A DNA stretch of 64,000 nt, from the NCBI GenBank assembly GCA_964626205.1, contig CAZVED010000004.1:37678-101677 (forward strand). Reading direction: 5' to 3'. The first letter of the stretch is position 1; each line of letters starts with the position of its first letter. Below the pieces are notes generated by a model. The model saw nothing but the letters and a program-made list of their open reading frames with translations, was not told the origin of the DNA and did no database searches. Below are positions 15,885 through 24,976 of the stretch, in pieces. The position numbers were made by a program, and so were the translations under genes. The stretch comes from CAZVED01 sp964626205. GTDB lineage: Bacteria > Patescibacteriota > Patescibacteriia > SG8-24.

Positions 15885-16682
15885 ATGCACCTACCGAGTC
15901 GCGGAAAACATATTGTGGCAATCATGCTGTTTTCGTTCAGCATGATTGTTGTTTTTTCCGGTGCGGTTAAGGCGGAACGGATGAGTTCCAGCAACTATGT
16001 GATTCAAGCAGATGCCATGGGAATCGCTGGTGGTTCCAGCACCTCAACGAATTACTGGGTTATAGACACCCTCGGTGAGGTGGCAACTGGGGAAAACCTC
16101 CAGAGCACGAACTACCGAGGCTGTGCAGGATTCGAGTGTTTCCAGGAAGAGCCGTACATCTCCTTCGTGGTTCGTCAGGGTACCTCCGCACCGGGGTCAT
16201 CGGGGGCCGGTGTGAACCTTGGGGTGCTCTCGCCATCAACGGTCAAGACGTCGGATGGGGCAACGGTGAACTCAATTTTCCTGACAGTCGAGAGCAACGC
16301 TGCCCACGGGGTCATTGCAAGCGTTCGAAGCCAGAACGCCGGCTTGCAGCGCACCTCAAATGCTCTTGCGAACATTCCATCATCGACGGTGGCCCTTGTT
16401 CCGGGGGTCGAAGGGTACGGAGTCTGCGTTTTTTCTGCCGCAGAGGACGGCTTGAGCCCCACGGTCTTTGTGGAGAATGCCCCATATGACGGGACCTGCA
16501 CCACAACGACGGGCCACGATGTTGGGATCGTTGACGAGACGCCACGAGCGATTCTTTCCTCCGCCGGGCAGCTCAAGGGAGGGGAATCGGAGATTCTCGT
16601 CAAGGCAAGCGCGGGTATTTGGACCGAGGCAGGGGACGACTATGTCGATACGCTCACATTCATTTTGTCGGCGACATACTAG
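15885..16682 (+). CDS. Secreted protein with WxL-like C-terminal beta domain (short form)
   Basis: A 265-residue exported protein: basic N-terminus, hydrophobic segment (about 10-29) and cleavage likely after VKA. Mature residues about 32-85 form a linker with two SSxxY/STNY motifs. Residues about 90-265 match the C-terminal half of the protein encoded at 17329: the NSIFLTVESNAAHG, YGVCVF, APYDGTC, SEILVKA and DYVDTLTFILSATY blocks line up. The Tyr-x-x-x-Leu-Thr-Phe ending recalls the C-terminal motif of WxL cell-wall proteins (YxxxLTWxL), and a DUF916-like gene, the usual WxL partner, lies downstream. WxL kinship is inference; no family member is firmly recognised. Driven by the promoter at 15787. 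Confidence 0.7.
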   Translation: MHLPSRGKHIVAIMLFSFSMIVVFSGAVKAERMSSSNYVIQADAMGIAGGSSTSTNYWVIDTLGEVATGENLQSTNYRGCAGFECFQEEPYISFVVRQGTSAPGSSGAGVNLGVLSPSTVKTSDGATVNSIFLTVESNAAHGVIASVRSQNAGLQRTSNALANIPSSTVALVPGVEGYGVCVFSAAEDGLSPTVFVENAPYDGTCTTTTGHDVGIVDETPRAILSSAGQLKGGESEILVKASAGIWTEAGDDYVDTLTFILSATY

Positions 16683-16754
16683 CCTCCACACCCTGCTTCC
16701 GGATGTCGTCCGGGAGTGCGGTGCGGAGGGTAGCGTTAAGCCACTCACGCAAAA

Positions 16755-16865
16755 ATGTCTATGCGTCAGCGAACAAAAACAAAACTGTTTTCGTTGCTGG
16801 TGAAGATGACAACGGTCGCGATGGTCGCAGGCATGGTCACGAGGATCATGCCGATCGGCCGCTAA
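16755..16865 (+). pseudogene. Remnant signal peptide of a decayed surface-protein paralog
   Basis: A 36-codon frame encoding MSMRQRTKTKLFSLLVKMTT and a following hydrophobic run, ending in TAA exactly where a signal peptidase site would fall. It resembles the signal peptide of the next gene (KNKIFSFVAKLTSVAMI). After the stop the same frame reads TTASDSVARFAL, weakly like ATVTSLSDVMTRLAA of the intact paralog, and then degrades. Most likely a dead copy; a tiny functional secreted peptide is the alternative. Confidence 0.5.
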
Positions 16866-17328
16866 ACGACCGCTTCGGACAGTGTCGCGCGTTTTGCCCT
16901 CCAACGTCCGGAATTGCCGTCAAAAATCAACGGCAAAAACGGAATCCGCCCCTGGTGCAACAGGGAGGGCTGGATGAGGGCAGTACTCGCGATGGTGATC
17001 CGAAGACGTCGTTCGGTGTCGGTTCCGCATCCTGTCGTCGTGAGAACGATGACCGCAGGAATGCGGAGGTGACTCCGTGTATATCGAACAGCCCAAGGTC
17101 GACTGATGTCGCGTGTCCGGGCGACTCAGTATCACGTCAGCGTATTCTTCTGCCGCGTCTCGCCTGTCCAAAGGGCGGAAACGGCATGGCGTTGACGACG
17201 GATATTTATTCTTTACTGCTGCTTCCAAGCACGCTCGCGCATTTGCCAATAACGTCATCCTCAACTCGAGAAGGGATGACGTGACGGTGCGCAGGCCTTA
17301 GCAAGGAAGCGAGCCTACAAGTACGACA
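16866..17328. other. Non-coding or decayed stretch between two surface genes
   Basis: About 460 bp where all frames are broken or unlike any protein, though base composition stays coding-like. Probably the rest of the decayed paralog that starts at 16755. No promoter, tRNA or terminator is evident. Confidence 0.4.
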
Positions 17329-18450
17329 ATGAAAAACAAAATATTCTCGTTCGTTGCAAAGCTGACCTCTGTGGCGATGATCCTGTCATCCCTGCTGCAG
17401 GTCGCTCCGGTCCGTGCGGCGACCGTGACCTCGCTCAGCGATGTTATGACGCGCCTCGCGGCATCCGTTGCCTCTAATCACGAAATCAAGTTCGTGATAC
17501 CCGGAGGTATCGCCGCAGGAGAAACTGTTACGTTGACCTTTGGATCCGGATTCGACATCTCCTCAATCGTCGAGGACGATGTGGATTTCGCGGTCGGCAA
17601 TTCTAACAATTGCTCCACCGCAACATTCACGGAAGAAGCTACTGCGGCGGTGGCTGACGCTGCCGACTGGGGTGTCGCCGTTTCCAGCCAGGTGCTGACC
17701 ATCACGAGCGGTACTGACACGCTTGTCGCGGACCGTTGTGTCCGCATCCGCGTCGGAACCAATGCTGTCAGCTCCGGCACAGGCGCCAATCAGGCGGTCA
17801 ACCCGACGGCTGGCGCAAACACGATTGTGGTCGGCGGCACCATGGGTGATGTCGGCACGATCGCTCTCTCCATCGTCGACTCGGATCAGGTCACGGTTAC
17901 CGCGACCGTCGATCCGTCGCTGACGTTCGATCTCGACACCGCGACCTCGGATACGAACTCTGCGAGCCCGTATTCCGTGGCGCTCGGCACCCTTACGCCG
18001 GGTACACCGAAGTCGTCCGACCAGTCAGCCATCAACAGCATCTACGTCGACCTGACAACGAACGCCACCTCCGGCGCGGTTGTCACGGTCCGTAATGCCA
18101 ATGGTGCAGATGGTCTCGTGAGTACATCCGTACCCACAGACACCATCGACAGTGCGGACGGTACGATGTCCAGCGCGACAGCCAACTACGGCATCTGCAT
18201 TGAGTCGGTCACACAGACGGCCGGTGCGACGCTGACGGAGGTCGCCCCGTATGACGGCACCTGCGTCGCTGGTGCTACGGACAACGTCGTCGGTGGCCTG
18301 CTCGCCACCGCGACGAACATCCTGACCGCCGCGAGTCCGATTAACGTCGGTCGCGCGGAGATCCTCGTGAACGCCAACGCAACGGCGCTCACGGTGGCTC
18401 ACAACGACTATACCGACACCCTGACCTTCATCGCGACGGGTACGTTCTAA
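17329..18450 (+). CDS. Secreted protein with NPTAG N-domain and WxL-like C-terminal domain
   Basis: A 373-residue exported protein with a signal peptide (about 1-30, cleavage near VRA-ATV). Mature part in two domains. Residues about 35-185 contain SNHEIKFVIPGG, RCVRIRVGT and AVNPTAGANTIVVGG; the same pattern forms the N-terminal domain of the large protein encoded at 19602. Residues about 190-373 contain INSIYVDLTTNATSG, YGICIES, APYDGTC, AEILVNA and the terminal DYTDTLTFIATGTF, homologous to the protein at 15885. No membrane anchor follows, so the protein is either released or held by a partner such as the DUF916-like protein 86 bp downstream. Function unknown; surface structural role inferred. 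Confidence 0.7.
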   Translation: MKNKIFSFVAKLTSVAMILSSLLQVAPVRAATVTSLSDVMTRLAASVASNHEIKFVIPGGIAAGETVTLTFGSGFDISSIVEDDVDFAVGNSNNCSTATFTEEATAAVADAADWGVAVSSQVLTITSGTDTLVADRCVRIRVGTNAVSSGTGANQAVNPTAGANTIVVGGTMGDVGTIALSIVDSDQVTVTATVDPSLTFDLDTATSDTNSASPYSVALGTLTPGTPKSSDQSAINSIYVDLTTNATSGAVVTVRNANGADGLVSTSVPTDTIDSADGTMSSATANYGICIESVTQTAGATLTEVAPYDGTCVAGATDNVVGGLLATATNILTAASPINVGRAEILVNANATALTVAHNDYTDTLTFIATGTF

Positions 18451-18470
18451 GTGGTCGTTGCTTGCTTGGT

Positions 18471-18490
18471 CCCCCTCGACTTCGAGGGGG
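18471..18490 (+). terminator. Intercistronic hairpin
   Basis: CCCCCTCG (18471-18478) pairs with CGAGGGGG (18483-18490), loop ACTT. No T tract follows, so it may be an attenuator or mRNA stabiliser rather than a full terminator. Confidence 0.5.
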
Positions 18491-18536
18491 GTCATCCTGC
18501 GGCGATTACGGACAATCATCACTAACCTCAACTCCT

Positions 18537-19553
18537 ATGCGAAAATCCAGACATTTGCTCGGAACGGTCACGCTCACGCTTGCGCTCGCGGCGGCACTTC
18601 TGCCGGTTTCCGCGAGCGCGCTCACCATCTCTCCGCCATCGTTCGATTACAACCTGAACCCCGGAGACACGGTCCTCGATGTCGTGAAGGTCTATAACGA
18701 GAATGAAACGACAGAGATCGTGTATCCCGTCCTCGTTGATTTCGTTGCTGACGAAGGCGAGGCTGGCGCTCCACGTTTCGTTCCTGCAGGGACCGATGCT
18801 GCGGGAGCCGGTATTTCCGACTGGATTTCCATGGACATGTCCGGGCTCGTCGTTGCTCCAGACGAGCGCATCAACTTCCCGTTTTCCATCAACGTCCCGG
18901 CAGACGCGTCGCCGGGTGGTCACTACGGCGCCATCCTGCTTTCTACGGAACCGCCATCCGATGTCCCGGGAGGCGTCGGTGTCGCGTCGCAGATCGCCGC
19001 GCTCATTCTCGTGAACGTTTCCGGAGACGTTCGAGAAGTCGGCGCTATCGCGGAATTCGGATTCGTGGATCCGCAGGTCTGGTACGACCACCTGCCTATC
19101 GACTTTTTCCTCCGTTTCGAGAACTCGGGCAACACGCACCTGCGCCCATCCGGCAACCTATTTGTCGAGGACTGGACCGGTCGCCAGGTCGCATCCATCA
19201 AAGTGAACGAAAGCTTCAACGGTGTTTTACCGATGAGCATCCGTCGATTCCAGTTCGGTTGGCAGAAGCGCGGTTTCGACACGTCAGACTCCGGGCTCGA
19301 ACGCGAATGGAAGAATTTCGCGATCGGTAAACACACGGCGACCCTCGTCTTGAACTACGGCAGAGCGACCGGACAGGTCGTGAGTGAGCAGCGCGTGTTC
19401 TATGTCTGGCCGTGGAGGCTCATGATCGTGAGCGGCATCGTCCTGCTTATCCTCGCGGTGCTGTGGGTCATTCGTCGAAAGATGTTCGCGAAGGGCGTTA
19501 TTGCGCGGTATGAGGAGGCCAAGCGTAAAGAAGCAGCCTTGAGGAAGGGATAG
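18537..19553 (+). CDS. Membrane-anchored DUF916-like (WxL-interacting-type) protein
   Basis: A 338-residue protein. The start is the ATG at 18537 (MRKSRHLLGTVTLTLALAAA), a clean signal peptide; the upstream open frame overlaps a hairpin. The mature N-terminus LTISPPSFDYNLNPGDTVLDVVKVYNE is typical of DUF916 / WxL-interacting proteins (a beta-sandwich opening with a P-G-D turn). It continues with NFPFSINVPADASPGGHYGA and a second beta domain (FFLRFENSGNTHLRPSG). One C-terminal TM helix (about 298-317) and a basic cytoplasmic tail (RRKMFAKGVIARYEEAKRK) anchor it. This order (DUF916, second beta domain, TM, basic tail) is that of Firmicutes WxL-interacting proteins. Next to two WxL-like secreted proteins; likely their membrane partner. 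Confidence 0.75.
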   Translation: MRKSRHLLGTVTLTLALAAALLPVSASALTISPPSFDYNLNPGDTVLDVVKVYNENETTEIVYPVLVDFVADEGEAGAPRFVPAGTDAAGAGISDWISMDMSGLVVAPDERINFPFSINVPADASPGGHYGAILLSTEPPSDVPGGVGVASQIAALILVNVSGDVREVGAIAEFGFVDPQVWYDHLPIDFFLRFENSGNTHLRPSGNLFVEDWTGRQVASIKVNESFNGVLPMSIRRFQFGWQKRGFDTSDSGLEREWKNFAIGKHTATLVLNYGRATGQVVSEQRVFYVWPWRLMIVSGIVLLILAVLWVIRRKMFAKGVIARYEEAKRKEAALRKG

Positions 19554-19601
19554 GAGGAAAAGTAGAGAGCTATTGACCCGTATATATATAGAAGCACGAA
19601 A

Positions 19602-22600
19602 ATGAACCAGGAGACGCGACAAACGACCTTGCTGCAGCGACTGAGCCTGACTCTCGGGTTCGGGCTGCTTGTCGTTGTCGCGTCATCCACGCTCGTCTTC
19701 TTCGCTTCTGCGACCGCGGTATCCGAACGCTCGGATACGCTCTCCAACCAGACGTCGGGTCAGGCATCTTCCCACACCATCCGCTTCACGCTGTCGGGTG
19801 GCAATGCGTTTGCCGCCGCCGAACAGATCGTCGTTGATTTCGGCGAGGATGATGCCAGGTTTGCCGTGGCTGGCATGACCTTTGCCGCAGCCGACATCGA
19901 GGTTGATGACGGGACATCGCGCACAACATACTCCGTGACGAACGGTCCGGCTTCATGTGTGGGTTCTTTGGGGGCGAACGACATTGCCGTCGGCATCGAC
20001 GATGCGACAGGTGTCATTACCATGGAAGCGTGCCCATCCTTCGTTGCAAGCGCGGCCGGCGCTCTTGTGACGATCCGTATCGGCGCGGTCGCTGGCGGTA
20101 CGGACAGGATTACGAACCCGACCGCCGGAAGCCACCTTATCGATATCGTCGATGCGGCAGGAGACTGCCAGACCTTCGGTGACGTCTGCGCCATCGGCAT
20201 CGCCATCCTTGATGCGGGGATGGTCACCATCAGCGCGGTCGTCCCTCCGGTGTGCGGCGACGGCAAGGTAGAAGGCGACGAAATGTGCGATGACGGAAAC
20301 CTTGTCGGTGGCGACGGGTGTTCAAGCACGTGTCGTAATGAGAATGATGGCGGAACCTCCGTCGACATCGCGCCACCGGTTATTTCCAACGTACGCGTGG
20401 AAGATGTCACGACGACTTCGGTGACGGTCGCGTGGGATGCCAATGAACCTGCATCCGGACGTGTTGAGTACGGTGCAGATCAGACGTATGGAAGCGTCGC
20501 CGGTCAGTCGGCATTCCTGTACGCGCACACCATCGGTCTCTCCGGCCTCCAGCCGAACACGACGTATCACTTCCGTGTCTGTTCGACGGATCCGACGCAG
20601 AACGAAGCGTGCTCCGGCGACGCCACGTTCATGACCGCATCCGTGCAGGACGCGCTCCCGCCAGTCATCACGAACATCCAGGTGACGAGCGTCACCGCGA
20701 CCAGCGCGACAATCGTCTGGACCACGGACGAAGCCGCGACGTCCTTCGTAGACTACGACACCGACGGCGCTCCGTATGCTTCCGTCGCGACGACCGCCGG
20801 TCTTGCGACCGCGCACTCCGTCGCGCTGTCCGGCCTCCAGCCGAACACGACGCATCACTTCCGCGTACGTTCCGGTGACGCATCTTCAAACGAGGCGTTT
20901 AGTACGGACCTTACCTTCATGACCGCATCCGTGCAGGACACGCTCCCGCCAGTCATCACGAACATCCAGGTGACGAATGTCACTGCGACCAGTGCGACGA
21001 TCGTCTGGACCACGGACGAAGCCGCGACGTCCTTCGTAGACTACGATACCGACGGCGCTCCGTACGCTGCCGTCGCGCCAACGTCGGGTCTTGCGACCGC
21101 GCACTCCGTTACGCTGTCCGGCCTCCAACCGAATACGACGTACCATTTCCGCGTGCGTTCTGTGGATGCATATGGAAACGAGTCGTTCGGTACGAATATG
21201 ACGCTTGCGACATGGGACGCGCTCCCGCCAGTCATCACGAACATCCAGGTGACGAGCGTCACCGCGACCAGCGCGACAATCGTCTGGACCACGGACGAAG
21301 CCGCGACGTCCTTCGTAGACTACGACACCGACGGCGCTCCGTATGCTTCCGTCGCGACGACCGCCGGTCTTGCGACCGCGCACTCCGTCGCGCTGTCCGG
21401 CCTCCAGCCGAACACGATGCATCACTTCCGCGTGCGTTCTGTAGACGGGGGTGCGAACGAGGCGGTTTCGGAGAACGCGACATTCAGGACCTTGGTACCA
21501 GCAGCACCGGTTGTGAGCGATGTTCAGGTGACGGATGTGACGGACTCATCCGCCCGCATCACGTGGGTCACGGATACGACATCGACCACTGTCGTGGAGT
21601 ATGGACTTTCGACAACATATGGCGCTGTCGTCTCGAACCCGACGTTGTCCACGAACCATCTTGCGCTCATCACCGGGCTTACGAACGGCACGATGTATCA
21701 CTTCCGCGTATCATCGACCGATGCCTATGACCAAACGACGATTGTCGATGGAGGGACATTCACGACCACCGCAGACGTGACCGCACCTCCGAATGTTACT
21801 GGTTTCATCGCCGAGCCAGGAGATGCTTTGGTGCTGCTTTCATGGACGAACCCGGCGGCCGCGGACTTCGCTGGCGTCCGCATCCTCCGAAAGACGACGG
21901 GATTCTCTTCCGGTCCGACGGACGGTGACATGGTGTACTCCGGCGTTGCGCAATCGTTCGCGGACATGGGTGTGTCGAACGACATCGTGTACTACTACAC
22001 CATCTTCGCTTTCGACGAGGTGCCGAACTTCTCGACTGGCGCGGTCGTGTCTGCGACCCCGGTCGGACCAGAGGACATGACGCCGCCGGGACCGGTGACC
22101 GGTTTCATGGCCATCGCTGGAGACGCCAGCGTGGAACTTTCGTGGACGAACCCGATGGACGCCGATCTTCGCGGTGTTCGTATCGTCCGCAAAGAAGACG
22201 GGTGCCCTGTCGACGAGACCGACGGCACGACCGTGTACGCTGGCCTCGCGACGTCGCGCATGGACATCGGGCTCATGAACGATACGACGTATTGCTATGC
22301 GGCATACGCATACGATGCTGTTCCGAACTTCTCGTTCGGTACGACTGCGACCGCGACGCCTGTCGCAATAGAGGATGTGACGCCGCCTGGGCCGACCACT
22401 GACTTCGTCGCCACCGCCGGAGACGCCATCGTTCTCCTTACATGGACGAACCCGACGGATACGGATTGGCGAGGGACGCGCATCGTTCGCAAGGTCGGTT
22501 CCGACCCGACGTCGCCGACAGACGGCACTGTCTTGTATGAGGCTGCCGCGAGCTTCTTCTGGGATGACATCAATCTGACGAATGGCGTGACGTATCACTA

Positions 22601-24881
22601 CGCGGCATACGCATACGACGAAGCCGGAAATTTCTCGGCAGGCGCGTTCGCCAACGCGACACCGCTTGAGGGGCTTCCACTTCCGGTTCTCGCCTGCTCC
22701 GACTCCGATGGTGGCCTCTCGTTCGAGGTCGCAGGAACGGTGACGACGCCATCCGGAGCGTTCATCGACGCATGCGTGGACGAGACGATGCTTCGCGAAT
22801 ACTTCTGTGCCGGAACATCCGTACAGGAACAAGCGTACGTTTGCGATGCTGGCGCACGTTGCTTGGCAGGACGCTGCGTCCCTGAGGACTACGTGCCCAT
22901 GCCGGATACATGCGGTAACAGTTTCTGTGATGGTGTCGAGACGAACCTTTCATGTCCGTCGGATTGTCCGGTGGCAGCAGGTATTCCGTTGCAGCATCTT
23001 GGGGCGACAAACGTGCCTCCCGAAGAGCGTTTGCAACTGGATTTGGTGCGGTTCTATGCGACCGAACGACAGATTGAGCTCGTCTTCGACGAGAATAACC
23101 GTATCGCCATCTATCCGGCGACGACCGTCCGTGTGTATCTGCCGGACGCAGCGATCCGGAAGCCGATTCGCGAGGCATATGCGACCATCGAAAGTTCTTC
23201 GTATGCGATGCGTGAGACGCGGAGCTATGAGACGAGCATCGTCATGCCGAAGGAGACCGCAGACCACCCGCTCACGTTCAGCGTGCTGTATCAGGACGGC
23301 ACACACGAGATCACGGAGTACTCGTTCGTCGTCAATCCGTTCAGCGTCATCTATGAGGTGGTCGGTGGCAAGCCGGTTCCGGTCGCGGATGCTCGTGTGG
23401 CCGTCTTCCGACAGGACGAGCGTGGCAGGTTCGGCCTGTGGGATGCCGATCGCTTCGGGCAACAGAATCCGATCGTCACGAACGTTTCCGGCTCGTACGG
23501 CTTCATTGCCGAACCCGGCACGTACCGCCTGCAGGTGGAAGCTCCCGGATTCCGTCCGTTCCAGACGCTGCCGTTCCGCGTCCGCGAGAACCTTGTCGGT
23601 CGTGATGTCGAGATGGTCCGGTTGCCACCGCCATTCATCGAGAATCCCGTGGAGAACATCGTCAACCGTGCGGCATTCTTGCTCGATGCGACACGGCAAG
23701 AAGTGATGGAGTTCATCGATAACGAGTTCGTCGAGGAGGGGACGGTAACCGTGGCACCGGTCGCCCTCGCTGTCGCCGCGACGAATGCCGCGGCCGTGGT
23801 GCCTCACCTGCCATTCCTGTACTCGCTCCTTGCGCACCCGTTCCGCATCATCGCAATGCGGCGCAGGAAGAAGTGGGGGGTCGTTTTCGACGCCATCACG
23901 CAGATGCCGGTGGACCTCGCGATTGTCCGTTTGCTGGACGCGGAGACTGGACGCATCATGCGTACCGCCGTGACGGATCAGCAAGGTCGGTACGCATTCA
24001 TCGTGAAGCCAGGGTCGTATCGCTTGACGGCGACCAAAGTCGGCATGACGTTCCCATCCGTCTTCCTGAAGGAAAAGAAAGAATCTGCGCGTTTCATCGA
24101 CCTGTACCACGGAGAGCCTGTGGCTGTCAGCGCGGAAGACGTCATCACTGCGAATATCCCGCTTGATCCGATTGGTAGCGCAAAGACGCCGACGCGCATC
24201 GTATGGGAGGGCGTTGGCCGGAGGTTCCAGCACGGCATCGGCATTCTCGCCATTGTCACGATGGTCGGCGTCATGGTCATCGCGCCGAGCATGTTCACGG
24301 CGGCGCTCTTGGCCGGGAATGTGATCTTCTATGCGGTCTTCCGGCGTGTCACATCGGTACGGCACCCGAAGAGCTGGGGTATCGTCTACGACGAGGAAAC
24401 GGGCAAGCCCCTTACGAACGTCGTCGCCCGCGTGTTCGACACGGCATACGACAAGCTGCTGGAGACACAAGTGACAGACATCAAAGGTCGGTACGCGTTC
24501 CTTGTCGGCAATAACGTGTATTACGTGACGTTCGAGAAGCCAGGATATCGGAAACGGCAGAGTGACAAGGTTGACCTGCTCGCCGGCGACAAGGCGAAGG
24601 ATCAGGTCGTCGCGGTCGATGTTACGCTCTCGCAGGCGAAGGGCGATGGCGAGACGAAAAAGCCGGAGGCTCCACCACCCCTTCTCGTGCCACCGCCTAC
24701 GGCGACGCCTCCTCCGATGTCACCGCTCGCCCCGCATGCGCGGGAGATCGACGAAGAGCAGCTCGCGGAATCGGCGGTCGGGTCCGTCGCTCAGATGCTC
24801 GAGCATGAGGAGCCTGATGATGGGCAGAAAAAGGAATGGATAGAGCGACATCGACCGGAGGATGAAGAAGGTAAACAGTGA
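19602..24881 (+). CDS. Large membrane-anchored surface protein with eight FN3 domains
   Basis: 1759 residues. Signal peptide at about 1-40. The N-terminal domain (about 45-205) is homologous to that of the protein at 17329 (VTIRIGAVAGGTDRITNPTA). Next come a Cys-rich DUF4215-type motif (CGDGKVEGDEMCDDGN) and five FN3 domains of the VEYG type, the second and fourth near-identical. Three more FN3 domains of the LSWTNP type follow, then a second Cys motif (CGNSFCDGVETNLSCPSDC). The C-terminal module has carboxypeptidase-regulatory-like beta domains (YRLQVEAPGFRPF; GRYAFIVKPGSYRLTATKVG; GRYAFLVGNNVYYVTFEKPGYR) separated by two hydrophobic segments (about 1385-1408 and 1545-1585), then a Pro/acidic tail. 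The same module ends the giant protein at 49394. Probable cell-surface adhesin or scaffold. Confidence 0.8.
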   Translation: MNQETRQTTLLQRLSLTLGFGLLVVVASSTLVFFASATAVSERSDTLSNQTSGQASSHTIRFTLSGGNAFAAAEQIVVDFGEDDARFAVAGMTFAAADIEVDDGTSRTTYSVTNGPASCVGSLGANDIAVGIDDATGVITMEACPSFVASAAGALVTIRIGAVAGGTDRITNPTAGSHLIDIVDAAGDCQTFGDVCAIGIAILDAGMVTISAVVPPVCGDGKVEGDEMCDDGNLVGGDGCSSTCRNENDGGTSVDIAPPVISNVRVEDVTTTSVTVAWDANEPASGRVEYGADQTYGSVAGQSAFLYAHTIGLSGLQPNTTYHFRVCSTDPTQNEACSGDATFMTASVQDALPPVITNIQVTSVTATSATIVWTTDEAATSFVDYDTDGAPYASVATTAGLATAHSVALSGLQPNTTHHFRVRSGDASSNEAFSTDLTFMTASVQDTLPPVITNIQVTNVTATSATIVWTTDEAATSFVDYDTDGAPYAAVAPTSGLATAHSVTLSGLQPNTTYHFRVRSVDAYGNESFGTNMTLATWDALPPVITNIQVTSVTATSATIVWTTDEAATSFVDYDTDGAPYASVATTAGLATAHSVALSGLQPNTMHHFRVRSVDGGANEAVSENATFRTLVPAAPVVSDVQVTDVTDSSARITWVTDTTSTTVVEYGLSTTYGAVVSNPTLSTNHLALITGLTNGTMYHFRVSSTDAYDQTTIVDGGTFTTTADVTAPPNVTGFIAEPGDALVLLSWTNPAAADFAGVRILRKTTGFSSGPTDGDMVYSGVAQSFADMGVSNDIVYYYTIFAFDEVPNFSTGAVVSATPVGPEDMTPPGPVTGFMAIAGDASVELSWTNPMDADLRGVRIVRKEDGCPVDETDGTTVYAGLATSRMDIGLMNDTTYCYAAYAYDAVPNFSFGTTATATPVAIEDVTPPGPTTDFVATAGDAIVLLTWTNPTDTDWRGTRIVRKVGSDPTSPTDGTVLYEAAASFFWDDINLTNGVTYHYAAYAYDEAGNFSAGAFANATPLEGLPLPVLACSDSDGGLSFEVAGTVTTPSGAFIDACVDETMLREYFCAGTSVQEQAYVCDAGARCLAGRCVPEDYVPMPDTCGNSFCDGVETNLSCPSDCPVAAGIPLQHLGATNVPPEERLQLDLVRFYATERQIELVFDENNRIAIYPATTVRVYLPDAAIRKPIREAYATIESSSYAMRETRSYETSIVMPKETADHPLTFSVLYQDGTHEITEYSFVVNPFSVIYEVVGGKPVPVADARVAVFRQDERGRFGLWDADRFGQQNPIVTNVSGSYGFIAEPGTYRLQVEAPGFRPFQTLPFRVRENLVGRDVEMVRLPPPFIENPVENIVNRAAFLLDATRQEVMEFIDNEFVEEGTVTVAPVALAVAATNAAAVVPHLPFLYSLLAHPFRIIAMRRRKKWGVVFDAITQMPVDLAIVRLLDAETGRIMRTAVTDQQGRYAFIVKPGSYRLTATKVGMTFPSVFLKEKKESARFIDLYHGEPVAVSAEDVITANIPLDPIGSAKTPTRIVWEGVGRRFQHGIGILAIVTMVGVMVIAPSMFTAALLAGNVIFYAVFRRVTSVRHPKSWGIVYDEETGKPLTNVVARVFDTAYDKLLETQVTDIKGRYAFLVGNNVYYVTFEKPGYRKRQSDKVDLLAGDKAKDQVVAVDVTLSQAKGDGETKKPEAPPPLLVPPPTATPPPMSPLAPHAREIDEEQLAESAVGSVAQMLEHEEPDDGQKKEWIERHRPEDEEGKQ
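20649..20850 (+). repeat. FN3-coding repeat, copy 1
   Basis: 202 bp identical to 21216-21417, offset 567 bp (189 codons). It encodes the FN3 segment LPPVITNIQVTSVTATSATI onward. Identity at synonymous sites means recent duplication or gene conversion. Confidence 0.85.
21216..21417 (+). repeat. FN3-coding repeat, copy 2
   Basis: Second copy of the 202-bp block at 20649-20850; the domain between the two copies (around 20930-21180) is a diverged member of the same series. Confidence 0.85.
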
Positions 24882-24922
24882 CCGGCCCGGGAGCTTTCTC
24901 TGCTGAAAGCTCCCGCCCGGTC
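24880..24922 (+). terminator. Long hairpin between two surface genes
   Basis: An 11-bp stem CGGGAGCTTTC (24888-24898) with 24905-24915, extended by GACCGG (24880-24885) with CCGGTC (24917-24922). No T tract follows. It starts at the stop codon of the upstream gene and probably separates the two transcripts or protects the mRNA end. Confidence 0.6.
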
Positions 24923-24976
24923 CCTGGTTACGAGGACTGCGAAACAGCAGCCGCGTACAAGGGACTGAAATACAAA

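Noticed and set aside
16619..17284. 221-codon plus-strand open frame across the end of the 15885 gene
   Set aside because: Overlaps the real gene in another frame and has no recognisable features; the signal-peptide frame at 16755 is the better reading.
22950..24470. 506-codon minus-strand open frame opposite the FN3 surface gene
   Set aside because: Antisense to the conserved C-terminal module; no recognisable domain.
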